Shown here in pieces: positions 15,794 to 23,025 of a stretch of DNA of 64,000 bases. The notes under the pieces are model-generated. The model was not told the origin of the DNA and made no database searches. It saw only the letters and a program-made list of their open reading frames with translations. Source of the stretch: a virus; the IMG/VR virus record IMGVR_UViG_3300025930_000007, positions 186,001-250,000 of that record; one strand, given 5' to 3'. Each line of letters begins with the position of its first letter. Within the stretch, counting starts at the first letter, position 1. Made by a program: the position numbers and the translations under genes.

Positions 15794-15948
15794 TATCCAC
15801 CAGTCTTTTGGGGCTCAATCACTTCGACCCAGAGTCCATTTACACGTCCCCAGAGACGGAAGCATGCGAGGCATTCGATCATCGTGGCCGTGATGCACCA
15901 GTTATCGGCCCCACACTGGCATTTCTCTCCTATAGGCCCGGTCTTCAT
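15793..15948 (-). CDS. Cys-rich mini-protein, 51 aa
   Basis: Short gene. ATG 15948 overlaps the RuvC-like stop (ATGA) and its TAA overlaps the next ATG. Contains CQCGADNWC and CLAC, a probable zinc ribbon. Both overlaps support it. Confidence 0.75.
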   Translation of the reverse strand: MKTGPIGEKCQCGADNWCITATMIECLACFRLWGRVNGLWVEVIEPQKTGG

Positions 15949-16442
15949 ACGTTCATCGATCCTGCTGCTCGATTGCTGTTCAGAAGACGCATCATCGCGT
16001 GATCCGCAATGCCCAAGGAATCCGAGTCGTCATCCGTCTCGAAATCGACGCCGTACTTGACCGCCATCCGGTAGGCGACATCGGCCTTCGTCTCGTTCTG
16101 CTTCCGCCAGATCCTAGGCGGCCAAGGCAGGATGTTGATATTGGGCCAGAGCCTGGTCACTTCAGAGATGATCACGGCGCAGATGCAGTTGAGGCGCACG
16201 ATCGACCGGATCTCTTTCTCATTGCTGCCCGGCAGCGGCAGCTCCTCCGGCTGTTCGATGGCGACCGCGACGGGATCTTCCTCGAGCTCGACCAGGAAGT
16301 CGGCAAGCTCGTTCCGGAAGGTCCCATATCTCCAGGGGATATGATTGTCCGCCCAGAGAGTCTTGAAACGACACTTCCCGGCTGAATTGACCGAAGCGAT
16401 GCCGGTCTTCATCGATCCTGGATCTATTCCGAGAACGAGCAT
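15945..16442 (-). CDS. RuvC-like Holliday-junction resolvase
   Basis: 165 aa from ATG 16442. RNase H fold: GIDPGSMKTGIA with D7 at the N-terminus, AIEQPEE with E63, and DSDSLGIADHAM with D141/D147 near the C-terminus, matching the acidic residues of RuvC. Phage RuvC-like enzymes resolve branched DNA before packaging or during recombination. The WPPRIWRKQ segment around 107-115 corresponds to the DNA-binding region before motif IV. Confidence 0.8.
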   Translation of the reverse strand: MLVLGIDPGSMKTGIASVNSAGKCRFKTLWADNHIPWRYGTFRNELADFLVELEEDPVAVAIEQPEELPLPGSNEKEIRSIVRLNCICAVIISEVTRLWPNINILPWPPRIWRKQNETKADVAYRMAVKYGVDFETDDDSDSLGIADHAMMRLLNSNRAAGSMNV

Positions 16443-16446
16443 TCTT

Positions 16447-16638
16447 TTACCTGCGACAGTTCGAGCAGATGGCACCCCGCGTCTTTTGTGTCTTGCAGCG
16501 GACGCAAGTTTCAAAGCTGCCCTGAACCTCCGAGGCCCGACGCTCCGGATTCTGGCGGCGATCGACATTCATCACGCTCCCCATCAGGAAGTGATGCTTC
16601 TTCCTACGCAACGTCTTCTTTTTTCTCGCCTTCTTCAT
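16447..16638 (-). CDS. Basic zinc-ribbon mini-protein, 63 aa
   Basis: N-terminal Lys/Arg run (about 12 basic residues in the first 15), C-terminal CVRCKTQ...CSNCRR. Likely binds nucleic acid or the ribosome. Confidence 0.7.
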   Translation of the reverse strand: MKKARKKKTLRRKKHHFLMGSVMNVDRRQNPERRASEVQGSFETCVRCKTQKTRGAICSNCRR

Positions 16639-16817
16639 AAGGCCTTAGCCGATTGTTTGAGGACAAGGTCGGCATCACAGAAGATGCATTTATCCCTGGC
16701 TCTCTTCCTAAGACCGCAGGTATCCGAGATGCAGGTATTCAGCATAGGATAGGCCGCCAGACGCCGCACGACACGGCGGAGCTCCTTCAAGGCCTTGGTC
16801 TTGCTCACGTAGCCCAT
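16635..16817 (-). CDS. Zinc-ribbon mini-protein, 60 aa
   Basis: Start at MGYVSKTKALK (16817), overlapping the preceding gene end by 13 nt. Basic helix, then C-x4-C and CIFC. Confidence 0.65.
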   Translation of the reverse strand: MGYVSKTKALKELRRVVRRLAAYPMLNTCISDTCGLRKRARDKCIFCDADLVLKQSAKAL

Positions 16818-17215
16818 CGGTTCGACTTCTCCAGATCGCTCAGCATCTCGTTGACCTTCGCCGCCAGCTTGCACTCGCAAGTATCGTCCTGAGGGCAATT
16901 GATGTGTTCGTGGGGGTCCCCGATCTCGACGAGCTGCTTAATCACTTCATGAGCATCCTTCACCATCGTGGTGTAGATGCTCCGCTGGCCATGGAGGTAG
17001 CCTGCGGTGAAAGCCTCGTGATGCTCCTTGGGGAATTCCATCATCTTCTTGGGTTGATCGTTGTCCTGGATCGCCGGCACGCCGCCGAGCGATTCCCCGC
17101 GACACTGCGTACAGGTCGCGATAGGATCTTTCCTGCAATGGTGACAGTTGCAGATCGTCCACTCGGTATTCTTCCCGCATTTGACGCAGTAGCCCGTCGC
17201 CGATTCGGTCTTCAT
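16805..17215 (-). CDS. Cys-rich protein, 136 aa
   Basis: CVKCGKNTEW, CNCHHC and CTQC in the first 40 residues give a multi-zinc N-terminus. The remainder is helical with CPQDDTCEC. Function unknown. Confidence 0.7.
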   Translation of the reverse strand: MKTESATGYCVKCGKNTEWTICNCHHCRKDPIATCTQCRGESLGGVPAIQDNDQPKKMMEFPKEHHEAFTAGYLHGQRSIYTTMVKDAHEVIKQLVEIGDPHEHINCPQDDTCECKLAAKVNEMLSDLEKSNRWAT

Positions 17216-17412
17216 TCCTCGATTTCCTTCCCCGGAAGATCCATTTTCTTCGTATAAGGCATCCCCAGCTTGTCATGGAGCGCCTTGATCTCGGCGTCTA
17301 GAGCTTGACCGATCACGAGGCATTTGTTCGCATCGTAGCCAGCAGAACCATCGACCTGCCGGAAGCGGTAGGCGAGATCCGCGATCAGGATGAGCCGATC
17401 TTTGAGCGTCAC
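17212..17412 (-). CDS. Hypothetical helical protein, 66 aa
   Basis: Helical, 4-nt overlap on both sides. Not recognised. Confidence 0.65.
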   Translation of the reverse strand: MTLKDRLILIADLAYRFRQVDGSAGYDANKCLVIGQALDAEIKALHDKLGMPYTKKMDLPGKEIEE

Positions 17413-17627
17413 AGTCCAGCCCGATTCCTTTCCATGAGTGCGCTCCGAAGGTGTGGGAAAGCGATCGAGGCCTTGACCTGGGCGTGCTCCAGTTCCTTCC
17501 TCACCCAGTCCGGAAGGATCGCGTCCTTGCAGTCCAGGACCTCGTCGATGGCGTCCCAGAGAGCCCCTACGCCTTCTCTCTGCTTTTCTTCCGGCGTCAT
17601 CCGATTCAGAATGTCCAGAAGGCTCAT
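17409..17627 (-). CDS. Hypothetical protein, 72 aa
   Basis: Start at MSLLDILNRMTPEE (17627), ATGA overlap. Acidic helical. Not recognised. Confidence 0.65.
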   Translation of the reverse strand: MSLLDILNRMTPEEKQREGVGALWDAIDEVLDCKDAILPDWVRKELEHAQVKASIAFPHLRSALMERNRAGL

Positions 17628-17977
17628 TCGACGATCCCCAGCATCTCCCCCGATCCCAGAAGCTTCACGACCCGAGTCGCGGCGATGAAGGGGTTCATGA
17701 TGACGCTTTTGGCATCCTTGCCGAACTGCTTCTCGCGCGTCGGGGTCACGTAGAAGCCCGACTTGGCACGCCACTCGACGACGGCCTTCTTCTCCTCGAA
17801 CTCGAAGGTGTAGAAGGTGCCGGCGCCTTCTTCCGGCGGGATCGGTCCCTTGACTGCGGTCTGGACGACGGGCTTTTCTTCCGTGTACTTCACGCCGAAG
17901 AGCAGCCGACGGACTTCCTTCACGAAGACGTCGTTCTGCAGCTCGGGATCCGGTTTCCGTTCGGGTTTCTCGGGCAT
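17624..17977 (-). CDS. Hypothetical protein, 117 aa
   Basis: Pro/Glu-rich N-terminus, then a beta-rich region (GTFYTFEFEEKKAVVEW) and helix. Good AGGAG before the ATG. Not recognised. Confidence 0.7.
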   Translation of the reverse strand: MPEKPERKPDPELQNDVFVKEVRRLLFGVKYTEEKPVVQTAVKGPIPPEEGAGTFYTFEFEEKKAVVEWRAKSGFYVTPTREKQFGKDAKSVIMNPFIAATRVVKLLGSGEMLGIVE

Positions 17978-17986
17978 GGCTTCCTC

Positions 17987-18160
17987 CTATAGGCTGGCGT
18001 ATTTACGCCGATCATATTCGTTGTACAACTTCTCGATCTCTGAGGTGAGGATGCTCGGATAAAGTTGCCCCACCATCTCCCGGATAAGCTGACGACGTTC
18101 CCGAATCTCTTCCAAGATCGCCGTCGGATCGAGCTTTAGAGCCTCCTCAAGCGATTTCAC
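17987..18160 (-). CDS. Hypothetical helical protein, 57 aa (GTG start)
   Basis: Short gene read from GTG 18160 with GGAGGGCGC just upstream; begins MKSLEEALKLDPTAILEE and ends RRKYASL. It overlaps the previous gene by 14 nt. No ATG alternative exists. Confidence 0.6.
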   Translation of the reverse strand: MKSLEEALKLDPTAILEEIRERRQLIREMVGQLYPSILTSEIEKLYNEYDRRKYASL

Positions 18161-18317
18161 GCGCCCTCCTGAAAACGGCTTGGTCTTCCGCCAGCGTCCC
18201 GTCTGCCTTGAGCTCAGCGTAGAGCTTTCTATGCCGACGCCGAAGATGGGAGACCCAGGTCTTGAAGCTGGTCAGCACCTTCTTGCAGCGGCAGATGACC
18301 TGGCACGATGACTTCAC
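18147..18317 (-). CDS. C2H2 zinc-finger-like mini-protein, 56 aa (GTG start)
   Basis: Short gene whose GTG shares GTGA with the upstream stop. CRCKKVLTSFKTWVSHLRR followed by RH gives C-x-C-x12-H-x4-H, like the 10914-11150 protein, and basic flanks. Suggests nucleic-acid binding. Confidence 0.6.
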   Translation of the reverse strand: MKSSCQVICRCKKVLTSFKTWVSHLRRRHRKLYAELKADGTLAEDQAVFRRAREIA

Positions 18318-18610
18318 GCCATTTCCTTTTCCATGGACCCTTCGAAGTCGCGCTCATATTCCTCATTGTATTCGGAATCGTCCCACTGATCGTTGTCGGA
18401 CTGCATCTGACCTGAAGCGAGAAGGGCGGCGGCCGCCGCGGAATCACAGGTCGTCCGGGCATAGAGCTTCCTGAGATTCTTCGCGAAGTGCCGAGCGTCT
18501 TTAGCCTTGTTCATGCGGGCCACGGGGATACCACTGGTCATGACCTTCCAGCCGCGCATCTTATGGCCATAGAGATTGCGGCCGCCACGAGCCACCTCAA
18601 CGACCAGCAT
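18314..18610 (-). CDS. Hypothetical protein, 98 aa
   Basis: Basic N-terminal half and strongly acidic C-terminal half (DNDQWDDSEYNEEYE). Not recognised. Confidence 0.65.
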   Translation of the reverse strand: MLVVEVARGGRNLYGHKMRGWKVMTSGIPVARMNKAKDARHFAKNLRKLYARTTCDSAAAAALLASGQMQSDNDQWDDSEYNEEYERDFEGSMEKEMA

Positions 18611-18839
18611 TGTCGTCCTCTTTCTTGGGAAGGAAGATGAACCGGATCGTCATGTTGACCAGAATGATCGGCCATAGAAGCGACGCGATCGCCACCATCA
18701 CCAGCCACACTCCCCGATTGGCCCGAAAGCAGGCGTCGAAGGCCGCCCGAGATTGCGGCCGATACGGCTCGGACCAGAAATAGAAGATCAACCCGCATAG
18801 CAGATAGATGCTGAGATAGAACGTCGAATTCTGGTTCAT
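18597..18839 (-). CDS. Small membrane protein with two TM segments, 80 aa
   Basis: Start at MNQNSTFYL (18839; TGATG overlap). Hydrophobic segments at about 6-24 and 44-65, with a basic/acidic C-terminal tail. Confidence 0.75.
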   Translation of the reverse strand: MNQNSTFYLSIYLLCGLIFYFWSEPYRPQSRAAFDACFRANRGVWLVMVAIASLLWPIILVNMTIRFIFLPKKEDDNAGR

Positions 18840-19564
18840 CAAACCTCGGGCTTCCATCCACTTACGCCGCGAATCCAGAGCAGCCAGTCATTCAGGAACT
18901 TCTCATCGCAGGTTTCGGCGATCGGCCATGGCTTGCGAGCGTCGATCCTCTCGATCGTGGTCTCGGCTTCCTTGACGGCCTGGTCGGTCGACCAAGCACC
19001 CGTCCTGATCGCCATCAGCTTTTCCTTCTCCTCGCCATCCTTCCAGACCTTGGGCTCGCCGCCCTGGGCAATCCGCTCCGCATCCCAGGCCACGCGAACC
19101 ATGTGGTAGCACCACTTCTCGCCGGCGACCCCGCCCTTCGAATGGACGGGTTTTGAATGCTTGAAGCGCTGGAGCTGCGCCACGGAATATCCGAGGTACT
19201 GTTTCACGACGTTCTGGCAGAGGAACTTCTTCCGTCCCTCATAAAGCGGCTTCCACTTGGGATCAAACCAGACGAACTTGTCCGTGAAGAGCATCTCGAT
19301 GATTCCGGGATTGCCCTTGATGAGCAGATCGCAGAACTTCTTGACCTCATGGACCTGATAGTCCGGCTTCTCGCCGGTCAAGGTATCGCTGGGAGGGTGC
19401 AGGCCCAGAAGATCCTTGGGATAGGCGACGTAAACGCCCGTGTAATCGATGTCGCTCGAGGGAAGCTGGGTATCGTGCGAATGGCTTCCCCAGACCTTCG
19501 AGAAAAGAACCATGCCGCGGATCTCGCGGTCATTGCTGCGCCAGCCGAGAGGATTGAGATCCAC
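18839..19564 (-). CDS. Nucleotidyltransferase (pol-beta superfamily, RlaP-like)
   Basis: 241 aa. Catalytic block at residues 23-46: WGSHSHDTQLPSSDIDYTG, i.e. GS(x)nDxD with D38 and D40. This is the predicted nucleotidyltransferase family that includes phage RlaP-like proteins; the substrate is not known but RNA-end modification is often suspected. The C-terminal half is helical. Confidence 0.8.
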   Translation of the reverse strand: MDLNPLGWRSNDREIRGMVLFSKVWGSHSHDTQLPSSDIDYTGVYVAYPKDLLGLHPPSDTLTGEKPDYQVHEVKKFCDLLIKGNPGIIEMLFTDKFVWFDPKWKPLYEGRKKFLCQNVVKQYLGYSVAQLQRFKHSKPVHSKGGVAGEKWCYHMVRVAWDAERIAQGGEPKVWKDGEEKEKLMAIRTGAWSTDQAVKEAETTIERIDARKPWPIAETCDEKFLNDWLLWIRGVSGWKPEV

Positions 19565-19828
19565 TTAATTACTCTCCCTGAGAATCTTCGCATTGCCGCA
19601 CTTGGGGCAGCGGAGGACGATGATCACCTTTCTCTCAAGCATGTCCTGAACCTGGGCGGTCCAAAAGTTCCCCAAATTGACGGAATGCTTTCTGGCTTCT
19701 TCGATCCGACTGGGAAGTTCCGTCTTGTCGACGAACTCCCAAGCATGCTTACATTGGAAGGCCTTGACGATTATGGCCATCACGACGATCATGATGCCGA
19801 TCATGCTGAAGCCTGCGAGGAGCGTCAT
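19565..19828 (-). CDS. Membrane-anchored zinc-ribbon protein, 87 aa
   Basis: N-terminal TM (GFSMIGIMIVVMAIIVKAF) followed by a cytoplasmic domain with CKH and CPKCGNAK. Begins 4 nt after the upstream stop. Confidence 0.75.
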   Translation of the reverse strand: MTLLAGFSMIGIMIVVMAIIVKAFQCKHAWEFVDKTELPSRIEEARKHSVNLGNFWTAQVQDMLERKVIIVLRCPKCGNAKILRESN

Positions 19829-19832
19829 ACCT

Positions 19833-20165
19833 TCACCCCTGGATGTTCCTTAGGCAGCAGGGCGCCGACCCAAGACATTTCCCGCAAAGATCCGGCATCC
19901 CGCCGTGCTCGCTAAGTACGACTTCGCCCAGGCCCTTGCATGTCACGCATATATCGGTCGGCCAGCCGTCTCCAGCCTCCGGTCCCACGAAGCCGTGGTA
20001 GAAGTAGACGAACTCCTCGACTCCGAAACCGCCGCCGGCGGCGATGTCCTCAAGCGTCTGACCTGGAAAGGCTTTTGCGTAGGTCTGGTAGGCCTTCAGG
20101 GCGTCCTCCCAGAGGACGCACATCCCCTTCCTGCAGTTCGAGATGATGGGGAAGAATCTCAGCAT
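19833..20165 (-). CDS. Zinc-binding protein, 110 aa
   Basis: C-terminal CVTCKGLG...CGKCLG pattern as in DnaJ-type CxxCxGxG repeats. Start uncertain: ATG 20165, or ATG 20123 which has GGAAGGGG directly upstream. A GGAAGGAGATT SD 30 nt upstream could instead serve a 10-codon GTG leader ORF ending over the ATG. Confidence 0.65.
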   Translation of the reverse strand: MLRFFPIISNCRKGMCVLWEDALKAYQTYAKAFPGQTLEDIAAGGGFGVEEFVYFYHGFVGPEAGDGWPTDICVTCKGLGEVVLSEHGGMPDLCGKCLGSAPCCLRNIQG

Positions 20166-20219
20166 GACGTCGGAACTCCGGTCCTACCCACCACCAATCT
20201 CCTTCCGGCTCTGTGGTTA

Positions 20220-20248
20220 GGTTTACCGGTTTACCGCCGATTTGTCAA
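20220..20248 (-). promoter_or_regulatory. Promoter with tandem GGTAAACC operator (class A)
   Basis: TTGACA (20243-20248), 17 nt, TAAACC (20220-20225). GGTAAACCGGTAAACC spans spacer and -10. Leader contains GGAAGGAGATT (20206-20196). Drives the run from 20165 leftward. Confidence 0.8.
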
Positions 20249-20466
20249 GCGTTGCCGTAATGGTCGCGGAATTCTTTGATGAACCCGCGGAGGGTGAGGA
20301 GCCAAGGCTTCTCGATTGCATCGATCTGAGGATTCTTGATCCTGTCCGCGGCAGCCGCTTCATCGAGGAAGCGGTTGACCTTTACGACTTCCGGCTTAGA
20401 CAGCTCGACAAAGTAGCCGTTCTCGCCGTCGCCGTCTTCCCATTTCACGCTGTAGATCTTTTTCAT
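20245..20466 (-). CDS. Hypothetical protein, 73 aa
   Basis: Beta-rich N-half (YSVKWEDGDGENGYFVEL), helical C-half. Its stop overlaps the -35 box of the next promoter, so it is the last gene of the preceding operon. Confidence 0.7.
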   Translation of the reverse strand: MKKIYSVKWEDGDGENGYFVELSKPEVVKVNRFLDEAAAADRIKNPQIDAIEKPWLLTLRGFIKEFRDHYGNA

Positions 20467-20480
20467 ACCGTCCAGTCCGT

Positions 20481-20876
20481 TCAGAGCGATTCTTCGTCAA
20501 CGAATTTCAGCCAGCGATCTGGTTCGAGGATCATGATATCCGCGCCGTCCGGATAGTTGTTGGGAATGATCCAGCCGTCGAAACCGGATACTCGTATCAG
20601 ATCGACGAGCTCTTCCGTGCCACGGGCTTCCATCCCCGCCTCTTCCGCAAGATCATCGAAATCTCTCTTGGATTCAATCAAGGCCAGATTGGGTATTTCG
20701 TACTGCACCTCAAACCTAAGGATTCGTTTATGCTTCCCTTCGTGCCAGGTCGTGAAGTACGTAGCCACGCTTCTGGTATCGCTGAAGAATGCTGGGCCCC
20801 TCGGGATCCGGAAGCCTTTTGAGGACGTCCCATGGTAGAGATCGGTCCCAACGGGAAGACTTCTGCCTTCAGCCAT
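20481..20876 (-). CDS. ADP-ribosyltransferase-like protein
   Basis: 131 aa from ATG 20876. LPVGTDLYHGTSSKGF at residues 7-22 (LYHGT with H15), AFFSDTRSVATYFTTW at 29-44 and GADIMILEPDRW near 111-122 follow the order of the PARP/DarT-like ART fold: NAD-binding His, a hydrophobic Y-F stretch, and a late strand before 'P-D-x'. The usual catalytic Glu position seems to be Asp113. It could modify host proteins or nucleic acids. The assignment rests on motif order only. Confidence 0.6.
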   Translation of the reverse strand: MAEGRSLPVGTDLYHGTSSKGFRIPRGPAFFSDTRSVATYFTTWHEGKHKRILRFEVQYEIPNLALIESKRDFDDLAEEAGMEARGTEELVDLIRVSGFDGWIIPNNYPDGADIMILEPDRWLKFVDEESL

Positions 20877-20877
20877 T

Positions 20878-21126
20878 TCAAGACCTGTCGAAGGGCAACT
20901 GGATCTTCGGGAAACTGCTGGAGCTGCCTTCACTCGAGTCCGTCATGATGACTTCGGCGCCCTTTACAAGCAAGCATCCGTCTTTCAGACAACGATTGAA
21001 GATATCGAATTCTGCCTGACTGAACATCAAGCTTCCGCACATGCTCATGTGGCTCGTCTCATGGCCCATAAAGAGGCGGACATGGACGTGCTTGTCCCGG
21101 ACCTCGTATTTCATCTTGATGATCAT
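20878..21126 (-). CDS. Hypothetical protein, 82 aa
   Basis: Beta-rich N-terminus and a Ser-rich stretch (SSEGSSSS) near the C-terminus. Starts directly after the previous stop. Not recognised. Confidence 0.65.
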   Translation of the reverse strand: MIIKMKYEVRDKHVHVRLFMGHETSHMSMCGSLMFSQAEFDIFNRCLKDGCLLVKGAEVIMTDSSEGSSSSFPKIQLPFDRS

Positions 21127-21513
21127 CTACTGCGATTCGACGATATCTTCGAACCGGAGGGGGCCGAACGCCTTATCCCAGGCTGCGGCCGCCCAGCGCA
21201 TGCCGTCGACCTTTTCGCGCGGTGCATCCTTGTGCCTGAAATGCTGCCGCATCGACCAGTAATCCTCGCCCTCGATCTCGATGGAGAAATAGCCGGCTCG
21301 TTTCAGTTGCAGGGCCTGCTCGTAGGAGGCGTTGAAGGTGACGTAGAAGCCGTCCGGATGGCCTTCGCACGAATAGTGGGTGGGAAGCCCCAACTGGTCA
21401 AGCATGAGGACGAAGTAGTTCACGCCTGGATCGAGAAGTTCGCCGCCGCGATAGATCTTGATCGCTGCAGCTTCGTCCCAGACGTTCTTCTTTGTATATA
21501 TGCCTTTTCGCAT
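21127..21513 (-). CDS. Hypothetical phage protein, 128 aa
   Basis: Contains LPTHYSCEGHPDGFYVTF, a stretch I associate with a conserved phage family of unknown function. First gene after the class B promoter and hairpin at 21521-21579. Confidence 0.7.
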   Translation of the reverse strand: MRKGIYTKKNVWDEAAAIKIYRGGELLDPGVNYFVLMLDQLGLPTHYSCEGHPDGFYVTFNASYEQALQLKRAGYFSIEIEGEDYWSMRQHFRHKDAPREKVDGMRWAAAAWDKAFGPLRFEDIVESQ

Positions 21514-21520
21514 AGAAGAG

Positions 21521-21579
21521 ACCGTCTGGGGGGTGTGACGGCTCAGAGTGATTCTATTCGGCCATCATCCCCAAAGCAA
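21521..21579 (-). promoter_or_regulatory. Promoter plus 5'-terminal C-loop hairpin (class B)
   Basis: TTGCTT (21574-21579), 17 nt, TAGAAT (21551-21556). Hairpin stem GCCGTC/GACGGT (one wobble), loop ACACCCCCCA, starting about +3. Confidence 0.65.
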
Positions 21580-21581
21580 GC

Positions 21582-21639
21582 TGGCTTTCAGGATTCGGAC
21601 AGGATAGACTTTCAGTGGCCTTCCGTCCCCCGGCAGGCC
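21582..21639 (+). promoter_or_regulatory. Probable promoter plus 5'-terminal C-loop hairpin (class B, plus strand)
   Basis: Weak -35 TGGCTT (21582-21587), 17 nt, TAGACT (21605-21610). Hairpin GGCCT/AGGCC with a TCCGTCCCCCGGC loop (21617-21639) begins about +1. Divergent from the neighbouring minus-strand class B promoter. Confidence 0.55.
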
Positions 21640-21674
21640 TTATCCGGCCGTCTTCCGCCCTGATCGGTTGCTCC

Positions 21675-22550
21675 ATGGCGCATAACACGGCCTCCTTCGA
21701 TTTTGGAACCTTCCAAGTTCACGTCAAGTATATCGGGCAGCAAGGAGGCTATGCCTACGCCACCAGAATCGAGGTTCCTGGCTATGATCCGATCGATAGC
21801 GGAGTTCTCCTGCCGAGCTTCCCAATTTTCTCCTCCGCAGCGGCAGGGGCCATCGACCAGCTCCGCGAGCTTCTTCAAGTAGGCGTTCCGGCATACTTGG
21901 ACGACTGGCGCCAGGCAAGAGGAACTATCAGCTTCAAGGAAGTCCAGGACATGAGGCTCACCTTTCTTTCGTGGAAGGACGCGGCCGCCGCGCTCGGCGG
22001 AGACCAGGCTCTTGCAAATGCGATAAAGCAATTGGAAGCCCAGGAGTTCGCAGAAAAACAGGCGAACTATCCGAAACAAGCGAGACCAACTCCAGGCGAG
22101 ATCCCAGTCGATGTCCAATATGACCTTGGATCTGTCCTCATGGATATGCGCGTAATGGGAATCGTCGAAGGATTCCCCATGTGGCATATCACGGCAATCC
22201 CTCCCGGAACAGACCTGCAGGCCAGTTCTGTTATTGTCGCGACGTCTCCGTTCTCGCTCCCTATCTCCCAGTTGATGGTGGACAATCTTGAGGCTGTCCT
22301 GAGACAAGGCGTTGAACGTTACCTTCGTGAAGACCCCAGGGCCACCCGCACTCCGGTCACGCCAGAGAAGAGGAGCGCCACGGAAAATCTCTATGCCGTG
22401 GCCAGCTATCTTGGGCCAGAGGGTATCGCTCATGCGGATCAGGCGGTGAAAGATCTGATCCAGGAGAAGCTCGATACCCTTGAAGGGCAGGCTTTAGAGG
22501 CGATGGAAGCTACGATCGCCGAGTACCGGAAACGGAAGCCGAAACTCTAA
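21675..22550 (+). CDS. Two-repeat hypothetical protein, 291 aa
   Basis: ATG 21675 chosen because the upstream GTG (21615) would lie inside the leader hairpin; no good SD is visible. Two similar domains: FDFGTFQVHVKYIGQQGGYAYATRI...AIDQLRELLQVGVPAYLDD at 8-80 and YDLGSVLMDMRVMGIVEGFPMWHIT...NLEAVLRQGVERYLRED at about 150-220. Isolated on the plus strand. Function unknown; the copies suggest an internal duplication. Confidence 0.75.
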   Translation: MAHNTASFDFGTFQVHVKYIGQQGGYAYATRIEVPGYDPIDSGVLLPSFPIFSSAAAGAIDQLRELLQVGVPAYLDDWRQARGTISFKEVQDMRLTFLSWKDAAAALGGDQALANAIKQLEAQEFAEKQANYPKQARPTPGEIPVDVQYDLGSVLMDMRVMGIVEGFPMWHITAIPPGTDLQASSVIVATSPFSLPISQLMVDNLEAVLRQGVERYLREDPRATRTPVTPEKRSATENLYAVASYLGPEGIAHADQAVKDLIQEKLDTLEGQALEAMEATIAEYRKRKPKL

Positions 22551-22855
22551 CGCTTCATGATCCGGTCGAGAAGTTCCTTCTTCTCAGGCATGTTCATCAG
22601 GATCCAGGCGTAGACTGCCTTCCCCATGGCGTTGTCCCATTCCGGGATTTCCGAGAAAGGAAAATCTCCAGTTCCCGTCTCGGAGAATTCTTTGGCGATC
22701 CTGTCCCAAAATGCGCGTTCGGCGACTTCAATCGCGCGACTCATGCGCTCCCGGAAGGCTTCTGCACGCAGACGCAGATCTCGCTCCTGGGGCGTCTCAG
22801 GATGCCCGTTCGTGAGAGGCATTCCTGCTGCGAAAGCGTCATATCCTGAAGCCAT
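22547..22855 (-). CDS. Hypothetical helical protein, 102 aa
   Basis: Helical, Arg/Glu-rich. Convergent with the plus-strand gene ending at 22550 (4-nt overlap). Not recognised. Confidence 0.7.
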   Translation of the reverse strand: MASGYDAFAAGMPLTNGHPETPQERDLRLRAEAFRERMSRAIEVAERAFWDRIAKEFSETGTGDFPFSEIPEWDNAMGKAVYAWILMNMPEKKELLDRIMKR

Positions 22856-22857
22856 AA

Positions 22858-23007
22858 TTACTTCTTCTTACGGCCCAAGCTGGCCTTGACCTTTTCCGCG
22901 CAGCGCTTGTACTTCGCTTCGCTCCAGCCCTTCTTCTTCTGCATCGCGCGGCAGACGGCGAAGGCGTTCTTGGCCTGCTTGGCGCCCATGCTCAGCTTGA
23001 TCTTCAT
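22858..23007 (-). CDS. Basic mini-protein, 49 aa
   Basis: Short gene between neighbours: starts MKIKLSMGAKQAKNAF, 14 Lys/Arg, two Cys, ends SLGRKKK. Resembles the 53181-53327 protein in layout (Cys, W, Q/K-rich, Cys, LGKK end). SD GAGGAAC upstream. Possibly DNA-binding or virion-associated. Confidence 0.7.
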   Translation of the reverse strand: MKIKLSMGAKQAKNAFAVCRAMQKKKGWSEAKYKRCAEKVKASLGRKKK

Positions 23008-23025
23008 GTTCTGTTCCTCGTTTTC

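Noticed and set aside
18538-18861. Minus-strand 107-aa frame over 18597-18839
   Set aside because: Out of frame with the TM protein there, which has a TGATG coupled start.
21612-22433. A 273-aa minus-strand frame opposite 21675-22550
   Set aside because: The plus-strand protein shows an internal duplication and clear beta/alpha pattern; the minus frame is Arg/Ser-rich and has no SD.
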